From assembly GCA_963978905.1 (NCBI GenBank), contig OZ022259.1, forward strand, positions 19,380,068 to 19,444,067: a stretch of DNA of 64,000 bases. Reading direction: 5' to 3'. Made by a program: the position numbers and the translations under genes. The notes beneath the pieces are model-generated. The model ran no database searches. It was given only the letters and a program-made list of their open reading frames with translations, and was not told the DNA's origin. Origin of the DNA: Trichostrongylus colubriformis (Eukaryota; Nematoda; Chromadorea; Rhabditida; Trichostrongylidae). Below, in pieces: positions 36,419 to 48,117 of the stretch. How positions within the stretch are numbered: position 1 is the stretch's first letter; each line of letters starts with the position of its first letter.

Positions 36419-39158
36419 TTAGGGGTGATATTTCTCAAAAATTTCCCTCAATCCGGTGGTTGACCATGACTGTAGATACGGTTGAAACAAAGCTAAGCAT
36501 TGAAAGGCTGCCGAATGCCCCGGGCGGTCAAGTAAAACAGGTAAGGGACTGAATAATTGAGATAAAGGTCTTTGCGCATAGTATAAAACACCCGTAATCA
36601 CGGTCAAACCCAGTGAAAAAGGAAATTCTGGGGGAACACGACCCCTTCTCGGTCCACACTCGATGATCATAACATTGCTATCTGGAATTGAGTAGGAAGA
36701 TCGATTGACAACGTTCTTTCCACCCATTTTTTTAAAAGATGGTCCCAACGGTACCAAAACTACTTACAAAGGGGTGGACGTAGAGGAACCCTCGAGTAAT
36801 TCTAGAAATTACAACTTTTCACTTTCCAACGTCCCCCCCCCTCCCCATGGATTCTCGATCCATGTCCTGCTTTTGAGTGGCTAGTGCAGTATGTATATCG
36901 CCTAAACGCCGCACAACGTAGCGGGCACTTGCTGCAGCTATTTGAAGAACATTTGAAACGGAAATTTTGAGGGGAAAAACCATCGTGAATTCGATCATGT
37001 TATGAGAAAAATGAGACTTCGAAAGGAAATGATAGAGTTGAACCACCAACGGTGGTGGTAAAATTGCTCTCCGCTGTGACCGCAAAGAGACACTTATATT
37101 TTTATCACAGTATGAACATGTTCCCCGAAGGTGGCGCATAAATCAATAATATGTCAGCACAGCAGTCTCTTGTGTACCCCTTAATTTTTCAAATAACTGG
37201 AAGCATGTTACGGAGCAGGAGCACCCTGTAACCACTGGTATCATAGGATTGAAAACCTGCAGTTGTGGCGCATTCTACAGGAAATCAATATATTGATCGA
37301 TTGGTCGAACACTCACGGGTGTATATCACTAGGACAAAACCGTCGCGTGGCCGTGTTCGGCACGCGACGATATGGTGCGAGCTATGCGCGCCGCATTAGT
37401 TGGGTCCTGAAGCGATTACGCATAGAATGAGGCGTAGAGCAGTGTCATCGCTTCAAGACCCATCCAATATGGCGCGCATAGCTCGCACCATCCCGTCGCG
37501 TGCAGAACACGGCCACGCGACGGTTTTGTCCTAGTGATATACACCCGAACACTCACATATGGTACCACTCATGAATCTGTACGAATGTCTGATTGATTTC
37601 TATAGCGACAGCATGAACACTTGGCATCCATTGCAATACAGCCAACGCAGAAAATGTAATATGTATAATCTGAAATCGATATATTGATCGATCGTATCGG
37701 TTGATTAGGCAGTGCATTACCCAGTACCTGGAAGGATTTACGGTTTCGTTTTGCAAGTGGCCAAAAGCCTGCAATAGCACCAATACATTGGAACGTGGCT
37801 GGTATCAGCACCGAGATTGCGGATCTGATTTTCAGTGTCTGTGAACCTGAATTTTTATTTTTTTTTTAGTCAATAAAATTACTGATGGGCTCTTCAAGTT
37901 GTAAATGGCATCAATAATATCGTGCCATGTCACCATGCGACATTGTCACAGACTTGGCCGCTCGCAACACGCGACTCTAAAAGCGCCAATGAGAGCTGTA
38001 GATGGACGGCTCTTCCCTTTTCCCGCGCAAATTCGTCGCCAGCGGCGCAAGTTCGTGTACGACGTTACATGCTGAGCTGATGCCACATTCTCATACGTAG
38101 AGATATGTGGGAGCAAAAAAAAGTATTTTTTTGATAAAACTCATAATTTCAATTTAATTTTTTATTTTTTTCACTCAAGCCCAAAATGATTCCATTGAAA
38201 TTGACTCACTTCCTTCGTCTATTGGAAGAAGTCCTTCGGGCTTATCGAAATCAACTAGTGAATTCGATGAAAGTGGTTCCTAAACATGAGCTTTGAAAAT
38301 GGTGATGAATAGAATGTTTAAAATTGGGCAGGATCGTGGATTTTAGACACTACTGATCACATCAACAATTATGAAAGTGTAGGCCTATATCGATAAATAT
38401 GTTTATTTTGCCAAAGTCAAGTTGAGCGCTTGGGAAAAAGCTCAAAGAGCTTCTCACAAGCTTTCCAGGCTCAAATTACTTTTAGTTTTGAATTTCTATC
38501 TCAGTTATGATGAATCTCCCCGAAGTACTCAAAATGTTTTTTAAGGAACTCACAGTAAATAGTTGCCGAAGGCGAACAACAGCAAGCAGTGCGAGACCGA
38601 TCGATATTGTCAGTTGAATTAGCGGTAATAAGCAGTACGCGATCAGTGACGGAGTAAGTTGGCGTTTACTTCAAATATCGATTTGAAACTGATTATTTAA
38701 AATTTATCAGTTAATTAGTTAGTTTGAAGTTTAATGTGTCCTCACAAATAATGCCAATCTTACAAAATTGATCGGGAAATGTTTGCTAGTTGATCCAGAG
38801 AACTACTATATCTGGTGATGGATGGGAACGCTGGGGGAAATGAAAAAGCCACTTGATCATGAGTTGACGCTATGGGTACAAAGCACGGTGTAGTTTCCGT
38901 TATATCGGATGAAATGACAGCAATGCTGACCGAGGTTGACTTATTACGGCCCTCCTTGGTAAATTAGTCGAAATCGAAATTTTCAGTGGTACCACCGAAA
39001 TTATGACATCCATCAAAATATCGATATATTCTCTTACCAGTTTGCCGGATCTGTGGGAGCAGCGCAGACGATTGGGTGAACGCTGGATGCCGGCGACGGC
39101 GCCTCCGTCTCGTCCAAGAAGCGAAATTCGTCATAGATCGAAAAAAATTGTTTTTTTA
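36419..39158 (-). CDS. multi-span membrane protein, possible chemoreceptor-type GPCR (partial model)
   Basis: Minus-strand exons: 39158-39038 (hydrophilic, DEFRFLDETEAPSPASS), 38668-38554 (hydrophobic, AYCLLPLIQLTISIGLALL), 37838-37728 (SAISVLIPATFQCIGAIAGF), 37669-37557 (ITFSALAVLQWMPSVHAVAI, then an NQT sequon). Phases agree at each of these three junctions, and donors are GTAAGA, GTGAGT, GTACTG and GTGAGT. Downstream, two endings fit: a 34-base exon 36801-36768 with GTAAGT followed by an exon from a TCTACAG acceptor to the TAA at 36419, or a single exon 36548-36419. Three clear membrane segments are seen; a full 7TM receptor would need further upstream exons, which I could not find. The 230-bp element at 37317 sits directly at the donor of the 37557 exon. 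The family is not established; receptor is a guess from the alternation of membrane spans and short basic loops. Confidence 0.42.
37317..37546. mobile_element. 230-bp palindromic Mutator-like element with 10-bp target duplication
   Basis: Ends GGGTGTATATCACTAGGAC and complement; the arms extend about 100 bp with CG-rich cores (CCGTCGCGTGGCCGTGTTC). Direct repeats GAACACTCAC flank it at 37307-37316 and 37547-37556. A 9-10 bp duplication is typical of Mutator-like elements. It lies at the start of a predicted intron. Confidence 0.9.
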
Positions 39159-39286
39159 CTCGCAATACATAGAACGATTAGGTTGGGGACTGGGTTTTGG
39201 CCGGCTTTACTTGAATATTTTCACACCGAATCTTTTGTCGTGAGACTAATTGTTATATACCGTTCGGAAGCGCTGTTTCTATTCTA

Positions 39287-40606
39287 TTGGGTTGGGGAAT
39301 AAGTCCCCGCCGTTATTTTCAGCTCCGTTTTTCACATTGTTTCCTTCATCTTTCGACAAGGCTTATACATGTTTTCGATAGAGCTTTTCTTGCTCTACAG
39401 AATGCTACTATCTGTTTTTTGATTTCTTCGAAAACCTAATATTTTTGAGGTTTGGAAATGAAGTGAACTGAAGGCAAAAAAGTGGCACTTGCGCACCTCA
39501 TCTTTCTCGTCTGCCATCGAGACCAAAAAATGTATGTGTATATGTTTTCGATAGAGCTTTTTCAGCTCTACAAAATGGTGCCACTATTTATTCAAATCGT
39601 TCAAGTTTTTGCTGTTTTTAAGACTTACAAATGCAGTACTCGCGAAAGTGTGCTTTTTCGTTATCTCCTTTTCCTTGCCTACCGTCGAGATTGGAGAGGG
39701 TGTGCATATATGCATTCGATAGAGCTCTCTTTGCTCTACAAGATGATACCTTTCTTCTTTTGTATCCTCTCATATTTTATCGTGTAGGAATGAGTTCCCA
39801 TCTGTTTTTCAACTCAAAATTAAGTAGTGAAAATAAATTCTTTCGGCACAATGTTTTATACTGTTCGATAGAGCTCTTTTCGCTCTACAAGATATTGATT
39901 ACGGTTTTTGTCAAACTGATTTTTGACATTTTTTAGATCATTTAAAAGTCGACGAAATCGGGCATTTTCGACACCATGTGACAAAAATGCTCGATTTCGT
40001 CGACTTTTAAATGATCTAAAAAATGTCAAAAATCAGTTTGAACAAAAACCGTAATCAACATCTTGTAGAGCGAAAAGAGCTCTATCGGAGGATATAAAAT
40101 AATTTGCCAAAAAAGTTTGTTTTCATTACGCAATTTTGAATTGAAAAACACGTGGAGACTTACTCCCACATGCTAAGATATGAGAGGATACAAAAGAAGA
40201 AAGGTATCATCTTGTAGAGCAAAGAGAGCTCTATCGAATGCATATATGCACATCCTCTCCAATCTCGATGGTAGGCGAGGAAAAGGAGATAACCAAAAAG
40301 CACACTTTTGCGAGTACTGCATTTCTGAGTCTTAAAAACAGCAAAAAGTTGATCGATTTGTTTAAACAGTAGTACCATTCTGTAGAGCTGAAAAAGCTCT
40401 ATCGAAACATATACACATACATTTTTTGGCCTCGATGGCAAACGAGAAAGATGAGGTGCGCAAGTGCCAATTTTTTGCCTTCAGCTTACTTCATTTCCAG
40501 CAAAAATAGCTCTATCGAAAACATATATTGGCTTTGTCGAAAGATGGAGGGAACAATGTGAAAAACGGGGTTGAAAAAAATGGCGGGGACTTATTCCCCA
40601 ACCCAA
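39287..40606. mobile_element. 1320-bp long-hairpin TIR element
   Basis: Both ends read TTGGGTTGGGGAATAAGTCC inward, flanked by TA (39285-39286, 40607-40608). The two halves are near-perfect inverted copies for about 640 bp each, meeting at a loop near 39972-39990. Each arm contains four or five units of about 150-175 bp, each with a small stem TAGAGCT...AGCTCTA. The two ~95-codon ORFs on opposite strands are mirror copies of the same arm and not independent genes. Confidence 0.9.
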
Positions 40607-40954
40607 TACAAGAGCGTTTTGAGTTTTTTTGAATGTGACTAAATTTGATCTTTAATATCGCGCGCTATAGGTTGATAGTTCAATGACAAGAGTGAAACAT
40701 TTCATCTGGGAAAACCATGTACTGCGTTTGGTGGAATAAGATGAGCTTGGTGCATTAGGAAATGCTTCAGAACTACTAGACGGTCGAAAAAGCCTTCCAT
40801 ATTTAGCTTAGCTGACCGAGAATGAGGTGTGACGTTCAGCTTTGCTTGATGTCACATTCATTGCGTGCATTGCTTGCCTTATCTCTTTCCGAACGCTGTT
40901 GTTTCCACTTTTTGTATTATCTTTGCATAATCACGGTTCTGGGCGGAGATGATC

Positions 40955-41160
40955 TAGTGACAGGTTGCGCGCACTCTCACTCTCATGGTGCAGGGATAAG
41001 ACCCCGTATCAAGGCTCATCCAGGCCAACGAAGGCTTCCATCTCTCGAAGTCGGTGGAGTGGTACCAGACTAGTCTGGGAGGATAAAAGCATTGACTTGT
41101 ACATTGGCTGACCCCCGCATGTATTGTATAGGCCAATTCGCATTCATCTGCCTCTGACTG
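40955..41160 (+). repeat. dispersed SINE-like repeat family G, copy 1
   Basis: Shares CTGGGAGGATAAAAGCA, TGTACAT.GGCTG.CCCCCGCA and ACAGGCCAA-like blocks with 55160-55345. The region TGCAGGGATAAGACCCCGTA resembles a decayed pol III B box. Confidence 0.65.
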
Positions 41161-41214
41161 GTACTGAATACGCGGCGCATACAGCGGAAAGGATTAACTA
41201 ACGCCTAAATCTCG

Positions 41215-41352
41215 TCTTTTTTTTTGACCATTTTTGGGTTTTTCGCCATTTTGTCTCGTTCATTCTCTACTGTCACACGGCTGAGCACCCCTACTTTCAT
41301 ACTTCACAGTCTGCCAAATTTACCCCTTTCGGTGTGTTTAAAGGCACCCCAT
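41215..41352. repeat. partial family-F end
   Basis: Contains TTGTCTCGTTCATTCTCTAC, TCACAGTCTGCCAAATTTAC and TTTCGGTGTGTTTAAAGGCA, matching the right end of the element at 24413. The left part is missing. Confidence 0.6.
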
Positions 41353-41652
41353 GCGATAATCAGATCACTCGCTTACATTCATGAGGCAATTGAATCTTTG
41401 GATGATTGCTCAGGTTGCACCGTTGTTGCAGCGAGCGTCACAGCCCATCCGTACGGCGCTTTACCCGCTGGAATCTCGCCAAGCTACGCCCACCCTACCA
41501 AAACACACATGGTGCTGGAAGGGCCGATTTTCAACGTGGCCTTGACACGGCGAAGGAAGCTTGTGGATCACGATAAGATAAGACAGAAATTCTGATAATG
41601 AATACAGCCGAGATTCCCATCAAGAAGAAGCGCTTTCAGGCAGCTGCCACTT

Positions 41653-41805
41653 GTTTTATCCTAGCCCGCCCTTTTTTTCGGCTCGACCCGCCCCTTTTGA
41701 GAATAAGCGGCAGAAAAAAGGTTTTATTTGTTTTATCGTGGCCCCCTTTTTTTTCGGCTCGATCCACCCCTCTTGAGAATAAGCGGCAGAAAAAAGGTCT
41801 TATTC
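41653..41805. repeat. two tandem ~76-bp units
   Basis: Each unit contains TTTTTTTCGGCTCGA, CCC.TTTTGAGAATAAGCGG and CAGAAAAAAGGT. A related single stretch in reverse is near 51890-51945. Confidence 0.75.
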
Positions 41806-42893
41806 CTCGGTTCACCGTTTCATTCCTTTTTTCATTTTCGTACTGTTAAACACTCCGACTTTCACATTTGATATTTCCATATTCGGCCCGAAATGTCCCT
41901 ATCACTGCCTTAAGAACTATCGATGCGCTAACTAAAAATTTTGTACAGTAACTTACCGTCTCGATGGCATTCTCGCGAAAGGTGTCCATACGAGTGATAC
42001 CTCGCTTGTGTCGCTGAAAAAACTGCGACTTATTGTGATAGACTAATGTTTATATGCGTAGACAATGAAATCGCCACTTGTATGAACGGACCTTCTGAGA
42101 CCATCACGCCTTTTCTATTAGGCTCTTGCTTGTTGTTGCTACCGTCAATGATGAGATGGTCTCAGGGACCCTCCCATACAAAGCAACACACCAGAATTTT
42201 TACTGACTTCAAAGAAAACAGGTAAGAAAACACTTTAGGGACGGGTCCCAACCGTAGTGGCATGAAGACATTTGATAGGTAGATGCCAATTTAAATAAGG
42301 TATAGAGAACAATAGAGTATAATACGTTAGCTAGCTACTGGAATGCGCCACACATTCGTTTTCTATTGGAAACCGCGCAAAGAAAAGATTCAGTTCACGT
42401 TTTTGTTATATTATCGTATCAGGCTGCCCATTTCGGCCCATTTCCTTTTTGTGAGCTCATTCGTGCCACTATGAACCAGGAATGGTCCGCGCGTTAAAAG
42501 CTACATCAGCTATAGTCCCGCAAGGGCCACAAAACAGTGGTCTTGGATCCGTTCCAGTCTTTCAAATGGTCCTCAGTATGCCCGGGCAATTCACATCATT
42601 TCAGCAACACATTGGCTATGCTGTTCCTCTCACACTCTGCTATGAATAGCAATCAAGCCTATCTCATTTGTCCGAGTTACACCTGAAGATGCTCCCTTAT
42701 GACGAAAGATCATTGTTCGTCTACGAAGTCCGCTGATGACGAGTTTGTTGTGGAAGATGACGACCGGTCTGACCACTCATGGAGCTAGTTCTGTTACGAG
42801 ATGAGAACCGATTGGCTGTAGTTCGGGGCCTTAGGTCAATCGATAAAGCCCAAAAGCTCGGTATTTGTTCACCCCACACCCTAAGGGATCGTT

Positions 42894-43061
42894 AGGCCGC
42901 CGTCAGACACCGCGATTTTGCGGTTTTGATTTTGCGATTGCGTGATTTTTGCGACGTCGTACTTTCGCACGCGATATACGACCTAAGATTGAGCAATGCC
43001 GCAGCTTCGCGTGCGGAACCGGACCGCAAAATCGTAAAATAGCAAAGTCTGACGGCGGCCT
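42894..43061. mobile_element. TIR element family B (AGGCCGCCGTCAGAC)
   Basis: Inverted ends AGGCCGCCGTCAGAC and GTCTGACGGCGGCCT with GCGATTTTGCG-rich arms. No clear target duplication. Related sequence at 32127-32261 and a degenerate one at about 20770-20945. Confidence 0.8.
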
Positions 43062-43269
43062 CAAGCTGACATAGCACATTTCCTACTCTTTTTGCTGCGC
43101 CCCTCTGGCTGGATCAACTTCATCATCGTGGGGGAGGGGGGAGGGGTAGGTATGTACCCTAACTTCCACTGCCGAGCCCATGACTCGGCAGATTCGGAGA
43201 AGCAGAAGACGTTCCAGAGCCAAAAATTCACATCGAATGGGTGATGCAGTGCATCAAGTGGAAATGTTA

Positions 43270-43966
43270 AGAATTGTCCAATCAAGGTGTCACTGTGACT
43301 GCAGACGTCTACATTCTTCAGCTTGAAGTAGTTGCGTTATCCATGTATGTGCGTCCTACGTGATATCGTTGGCTACTCACCCACATGGCCTCTGTCAATC
43401 ATGTCACTAGATTCTTCCCCAAGCAATTAGAATCGATCAATTTCAAAGGATGCGCAACGCATTCCATTTAACCTTGATCTAATAGGGCCCTTGAATGCAT
43501 TTCGACCTACAGGATGCGCAGCAAATGTTGTCACGCAGCAAAAAAAAACCCGAATATCTCTGTCAAGAGTACAACAAAATTAACGAATTGTATGACAATT
43601 ATTCATAAAGATCCTGAGCAATATCTGAACAACATGTTATCATCACTTTTCGATTCGACCTCCTCAATTTCGGATGACGGCGCTTGGGGTAGGATCGACG
43701 ACAGGGCGCGAACCAATGAGCACCTGAGAAGGGTTTTCTCGAACGAGATGCTTTTGCCAGATATCAACCCTCAGGGCTATGCCGTTTGGGGATATCTGTG
43801 GGAGAAGGCCTGCGCAACACCTCCTCGAAGTCTTTAGTCCCTCAAGGCTGCCCTCCAACAGGACTGGGTGAATCTCGACGTCAACTGTCTGCATCCTGTC
43901 ATTGACTCGCACCACGAACATCTACGCGCTGTCATCCGAAATCAAGGAGGTCGAATCGAAATGTAA
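43270..43966 (+). pseudogene. Tc1/mariner-superfamily transposase relic (maT-like)
   Basis: From about 43700 one frame reads NPQGYAVWGYLWEKACATP, a TAG at 43835-43837, then SLKAALQQDWVNLD and HEHLRAVIRNQGGRIE, TAA at 43964. This matches the C-terminus of mariner-superfamily transposases with a D(x37)D-like NPxDYxxWGxLExKAC region. Around 43270-43340, QGVTVTADVYILQLE resembles the region after the second catalytic Asp. Sequence between is decayed. It overlaps the intergenic region just 3' of the gene ending at 44060. Confidence 0.7.
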
Positions 43967-44059
43967 TGACAATATGCGTATTGTTCAGCATCGCGATAAA
44001 TATTTAGCATGCGATTTTCGTTTCTTTTTAGTACGTTTGCCAGAGATGTTTGCTTTTTT

Positions 44060-47000
44060 TTACATTGTGACGGTATTTGTTGCGCACCCTGAATACAAGT
44101 ATTGTCAAGGCCCAGCGGCGAACACATGTTTGTCATCTTTAAGGCGGGCCCGTTACCAGTTAAGGGAGGATGGAGTACAGGAGTATCCCTTCGATCTAGA
44201 GAGACATTTGTGAAGGATGTGATCTCCGGACCATTATGTGCCAGGGGCGCCATTTGCTTTATTACTGCATCTCTGCTGAGATGGTAGAATGAGTAGCTAT
44301 GAAGAACATTTGAAGCCGGTTAGCCGGCTTCTAATCATTTCCATGATCAGAAAAATGAGCGTGGGCACACATGCAAATAAAGAGGGGAAATGGTAATTTT
44401 GGAGCGGGGCGATTGTAGCACGGAAAATCAATTTTCGGTGGATTTTCTTCACAAAATTGATTTCCCGTACTGCAATCACCCACTATGAAATCCTCAAGAA
44501 GTGGCTAGAATTCGAAAAGCCGATAGGATTGGACATATTGTAGAAACAAACAGCTGATGTGGGGTTTTTATGAATGAACCACCAAAATTCAGCGGCGCAA
44601 GGAATTGAAAGAGGGATCGATTCTGAGGGATATGCCTGGAGTATGGATCGATAGGAATAGCTCGTTGTTTATCCAGCTGAAGTTTGGCAGTCTCAAAACC
44701 TATCATTCATAATGTACAATTATTAGAGCCCGGCACGGTACAAAATTATCGTGGCTTCAGTTTGAGTCCGAAACTTTATGCCATCATTGAAGAAAATGAG
44801 GGATAGAGAGTAGTAAGTGTGTGTGATTGAGACTCACTACAGTGGGTGAACAATCCTCGTATGGATCGTATTGATCGGCAGCGATAGTGGTGTTCTCGTC
44901 GAACTTTTTCACACGAATTCGTGGGATCGGTCCTGTATATGGTGCGCGATTCAGCAGATGTTCACCGGGTCGACGTTGATAGCGCATCTGAATCAGCTGC
45001 ACATCATCCAGGGTGCTATGGTGGAAATGCTAATCGCAACAAAACAATGTGCTATGTGGTGCTGTTTCATGGGTAGAATGATGCCTTCCAATTCCCAAAA
45101 ATAGGGGGGGGGGTTAGCGGCTTAGTTCTGTCACAAGTCTTTCCAGAAAGTATGGAAAACATGACCATGGCCGACTAATTCCTCTTCATTTTAATGCTTA
45201 ATTCGTTGGGACATCCAATTATACTCCATTTCGGATCGCCTGGTAGGGCGTGGCCTATGGACATGGGTGAGTGGTGAGAGTGAGAGTGCGTGGCAAGAGT
45301 GAGAGTGTGTGGCGGGGTGAGAGAGTATGATACACTCTTAATCAAGGCCGTAGGCCACGCCCTGACAGGCGCTACAAAATGTACTGTACGTGGGCCAATC
45401 CGTATGGAAAATGAAAGCGTAGTGCGTCTTGGAAGTTTTCCTGAAGTTCACGCTATTCCGAGGATCAGTGCAGTCTAATGTCCAACTAGTTGAAACATTC
45501 AATTGCATTGGCGATCTCAAGTAGAAAATGAAAGCGTGGCACATCTCGGAAGATCCACACAATGCTGGGTATTTACGGCTAATTAAAACAAGGTATACAA
45601 TATAAAATTGCTTTGCTTTAATGGCGCTATTATTATAAGCTATTGAAGTCCTTCAGAGCACAGGGATACGCCGTGTAGGCGTTATTTACAACCACCGCAA
45701 ACGTATTGATAGCGTGGTTTCATGGTCAGCTCACTAAAGCTAGAACTTCTTCGAGTATCGTAAAGAAGCGTCGTTGCTGATCGTGTGAGCGAAAGAGAGA
45801 TCCGAACACTGTACGCTACATGCTCCCCTGATCAATATTTTAATTTGATCTTTTTTATGGTGAAATTAAACGAAACAAGTTAAAAGCCGAAAATATGCAC
45901 ATTTAATTCGTTAGTGTCCCCTGACTGTCCTTTCAGCTGTTACAAGAAATTTCAAAAGCGAGCGAAACGCCGTACAATGACTGGATTCGAACCGTCGTTA
46001 TGCTGTCCGTGCGATGTACTTATCCTTTACACTACCTGGATACCACCCAAGTGCAGTCTACCTTGAACCGTATGTGGACTGACTGCAGGTATGCCGTTTT
46101 ACGGTGTGGAAGACCTTTCATGAGTAGATTTCTGGGTTAAGCAGTGGAGGGAGTTCGGAAAAGGAAATAGAAAGAAAAAGAAAAGAGAAATTCTGGGGTT
46201 TGAGAGTTTATTTAGTTGGCAATTTGAATATGAATAATGGTCGGATATGTTGCATGAGAATACGCAATTCTCATGACCAGCGAAATCTCCATGAATGCAA
46301 ACATTTGCTTTTTCTGCAAGTTGATGTATATCGATTTTAATTTGTCGGAAATCTATTGTTCAGTGTACAGTGTTGGGCTTGATATTTATTATTCAGATTA
46401 AGCACACAAGTAACGAATAGTAAACAAATGTGCGTAAATAATAATTGATGGAGGTGATCATATTTACTATTGCGGTTATTGCGGCTTCTTTACGCATTTT
46501 CCTTGAAAAAAAAAAAAAACGAATGGTGCTATGGGTGCTTTTTGGTAATAGTTTTCTATATTTGTCTTAGGTAACGAAAATATGCTATCTGTTGAACTGA
46601 ATCATTCTTCAAATACTTATTCGATTAGAATTCGAAATTCAAATTTTGGTTTTTCTATTCGATATGATCCTACTGTGGCTTAGAACAGCGTTAGCAATCA
46701 CACAGTTGATCAATATTGATGAAGCTATCAATGAAATTAATAATATAATTGAACATGCAAACTGATAGGCGGGATAAATCATTCACTACTGATCAATCCA
46801 TTTTGGAATACGTCACCCATGCCCCTTCCATTCGGACAATATTTCAATGCAATTTGGCTTTTGCTATTGGAAGCGCTTGAATCTGAAGTTTCACTAAGCA
46901 GGTGAGAAGCGAGGGGTATTTTACAGGAAACACGTGTGAGGAAATGTGAAATAAATATATTTTTGCTACAGATCAGAGTACATATCAATAAAAAACGTTG

Positions 47001-47686
47001 CAACTATACAATCTGACAACAGTCCCTGGTAGTGTTGAGGTCAACAAATAGGGGGGGGGGTCGTACTGAGGCGGCTAATTTCCTCGACACCTAGGAATGC
47101 CCTACCTCCCATACGAGCATGGTATCGGTTCTTTGACTTTGAGAAGATGGAAATTTCTATAAGATCGGGCGCGAATTGATCCTGAATTTGGTTTTTGGAA
47201 AAACCGTGTTCTTGGAAAAGGTTTTTGGAAAAAGCAGTGCCTATTGCCTTTTCCCTAATTTTCATTGAGAAGAAGCAATAGTAAAGTAAAAATGTAATTG
47301 AAATAAAGATAAAATAAAGGTGAGTGGGCAGAGTGGATCTTTAGATTTAATTTATTTACAAGGCTTCACATAGCATGGTGACTGCTATAGTAGTTGTATC
47401 ATACAGAGAGGTATGAGCGGCTGTTGCATATGATAACTGGCCGTACTTTCCGTCATGAATATATGTATGCGGTAAGAACTCACATTGGGAACTGGTTTGA
47501 CCCGTATAATCTGCACAAAATAGAGAAATAGACATAATAGTCACCCGATAGTAATCGAACCTCATCGCTATAGCATTGTTTTGTTTTTATTGTTGATCGC
47601 ATGTTTTGTGGACGTTGGGCTATCTTATCGAGTGGGTTTTGTTCACAGCTCATCGCACTTCTGGTGAAGCCTGTCATGGCCTCCTA
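44060..47686 (-). CDS. six-exon gene of unknown family, about 201 residues
   Basis: Exons on the minus strand: 47677-47561 (ATG, 39 codons; acceptor TTGTTATCAG 9 bases upstream, spliced-leader-like), 47510-47484 (9 codons), 45029-44838 (64 codons), 44676-44552, 44272-44157, 44088-44060 (stop TAA). Phases match at all five junctions (0,0,0,2,1), and most sites are consensus (TTTTGTGCAG, GTGAGT, ACTTCAG). The product is hydrophilic and basic/proline-rich, with no signal peptide or membrane segment. It contains RVKPVPNHFHHSTLDDV spanning exons 2-3, YDPYEDCSP near residue 107, and NGPEITSFTNVSLDRRDTP near residue 170. I do not recognise a family; it looks cytosolic or nuclear. Intron 2 (2.45 kb) holds a 163-bp TIR element and a tRNA-like repeat. 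The middle exons (3-5) are the most secure; the first two and the last short exon are less so. Confidence 0.6.
44402..44485. repeat. imperfect hairpin in an intron
   Basis: GGGGCGATTGTAGCACGGAA and its near complement TTTCCCGTACTGCAATCACC, with AAATCAATTTT / AAAATTGATTT as the inner stem. It lies within intron 4 of the gene at 44060-47686. Confidence 0.7.
45224..45386. mobile_element. TIR element family A, copy 3
   Basis: Same arms and centre; about 20 bp longer because GAGAGTGAGAGTG...GTGGC is duplicated in the centre. TA on both sides; the first bases of the left end are lost. It lies in an intron of the gene at 44060-47686. Confidence 0.84.
45968..46046 (-). repeat. single tRNA-derived sequence
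   Basis: On the minus strand GGTATCCAGGTAGTGTAAAG carries an A box and GACGGTTCGAATCC a B box at the right spacing. Acceptor and T stems do not pair well, so a tRNA pseudogene or SINE head rather than a working tRNA. In an intron of the gene at 44060-47686. Confidence 0.6.
46047..47483. other. intronic sequence of the gene at 44060-47686
   Basis: AT-rich, with an A-run near 46508 and a G-run near 47051. No exon or element with defined ends seen. Confidence 0.4.
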
Positions 47687-48117
47687 CTGATAACAAAATC
47701 GTCGATCGATAATCATATGTGCCAGAAACTTGACCCAAGGGGCTAAAAAACGGTGGCCCGTATACTGAGAATTTCTCTCCCCGAGCTTATTAAATATCAA
47801 CCTGTCCCCCTTTTCAGCCTGAAATATGACCCCTATTGAGGGTCCTCCACTCGGAATGTTTTACCGTAGTGGAAAGAGGTCGTGCATCTGACGATGAGAG
47901 ATGAAGGACAGAGGACAGAGTAAATGACGTGTTGAATGAGATACGCCGTGTATTTGGCATCTATTTATAATCGTTGAAGCTGCAAGGTAAAGGTGGTTCA
48001 TACGATGACTGAAGGAAACAGTTTGTTGTTCACGTAATTTGGAGTTATGACTTCTTGAGGTAGGTTTAGTGGAACCTCTGTATTTTCAATTCAAGAAAGG
48101 AGTTCTAATTGATGTTT

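Noticed and set aside
38180..38283. Plus-strand exon-like sequence ending in a Ser-rich tail (TSEFDESGS, TAA) after TTTTTTTCACTCAAG
   Set aside because: It reads well but has no partner exon on the plus strand and lies inside an intron of the minus-strand gene model; one isolated 34-codon piece is not enough.
39482..40441. Two ORFs of about 100 codons with nearly identical products on opposite strands
   Set aside because: They are mirror images of the two arms of the hairpin element at 39287-40606, with no transposase or other domain.
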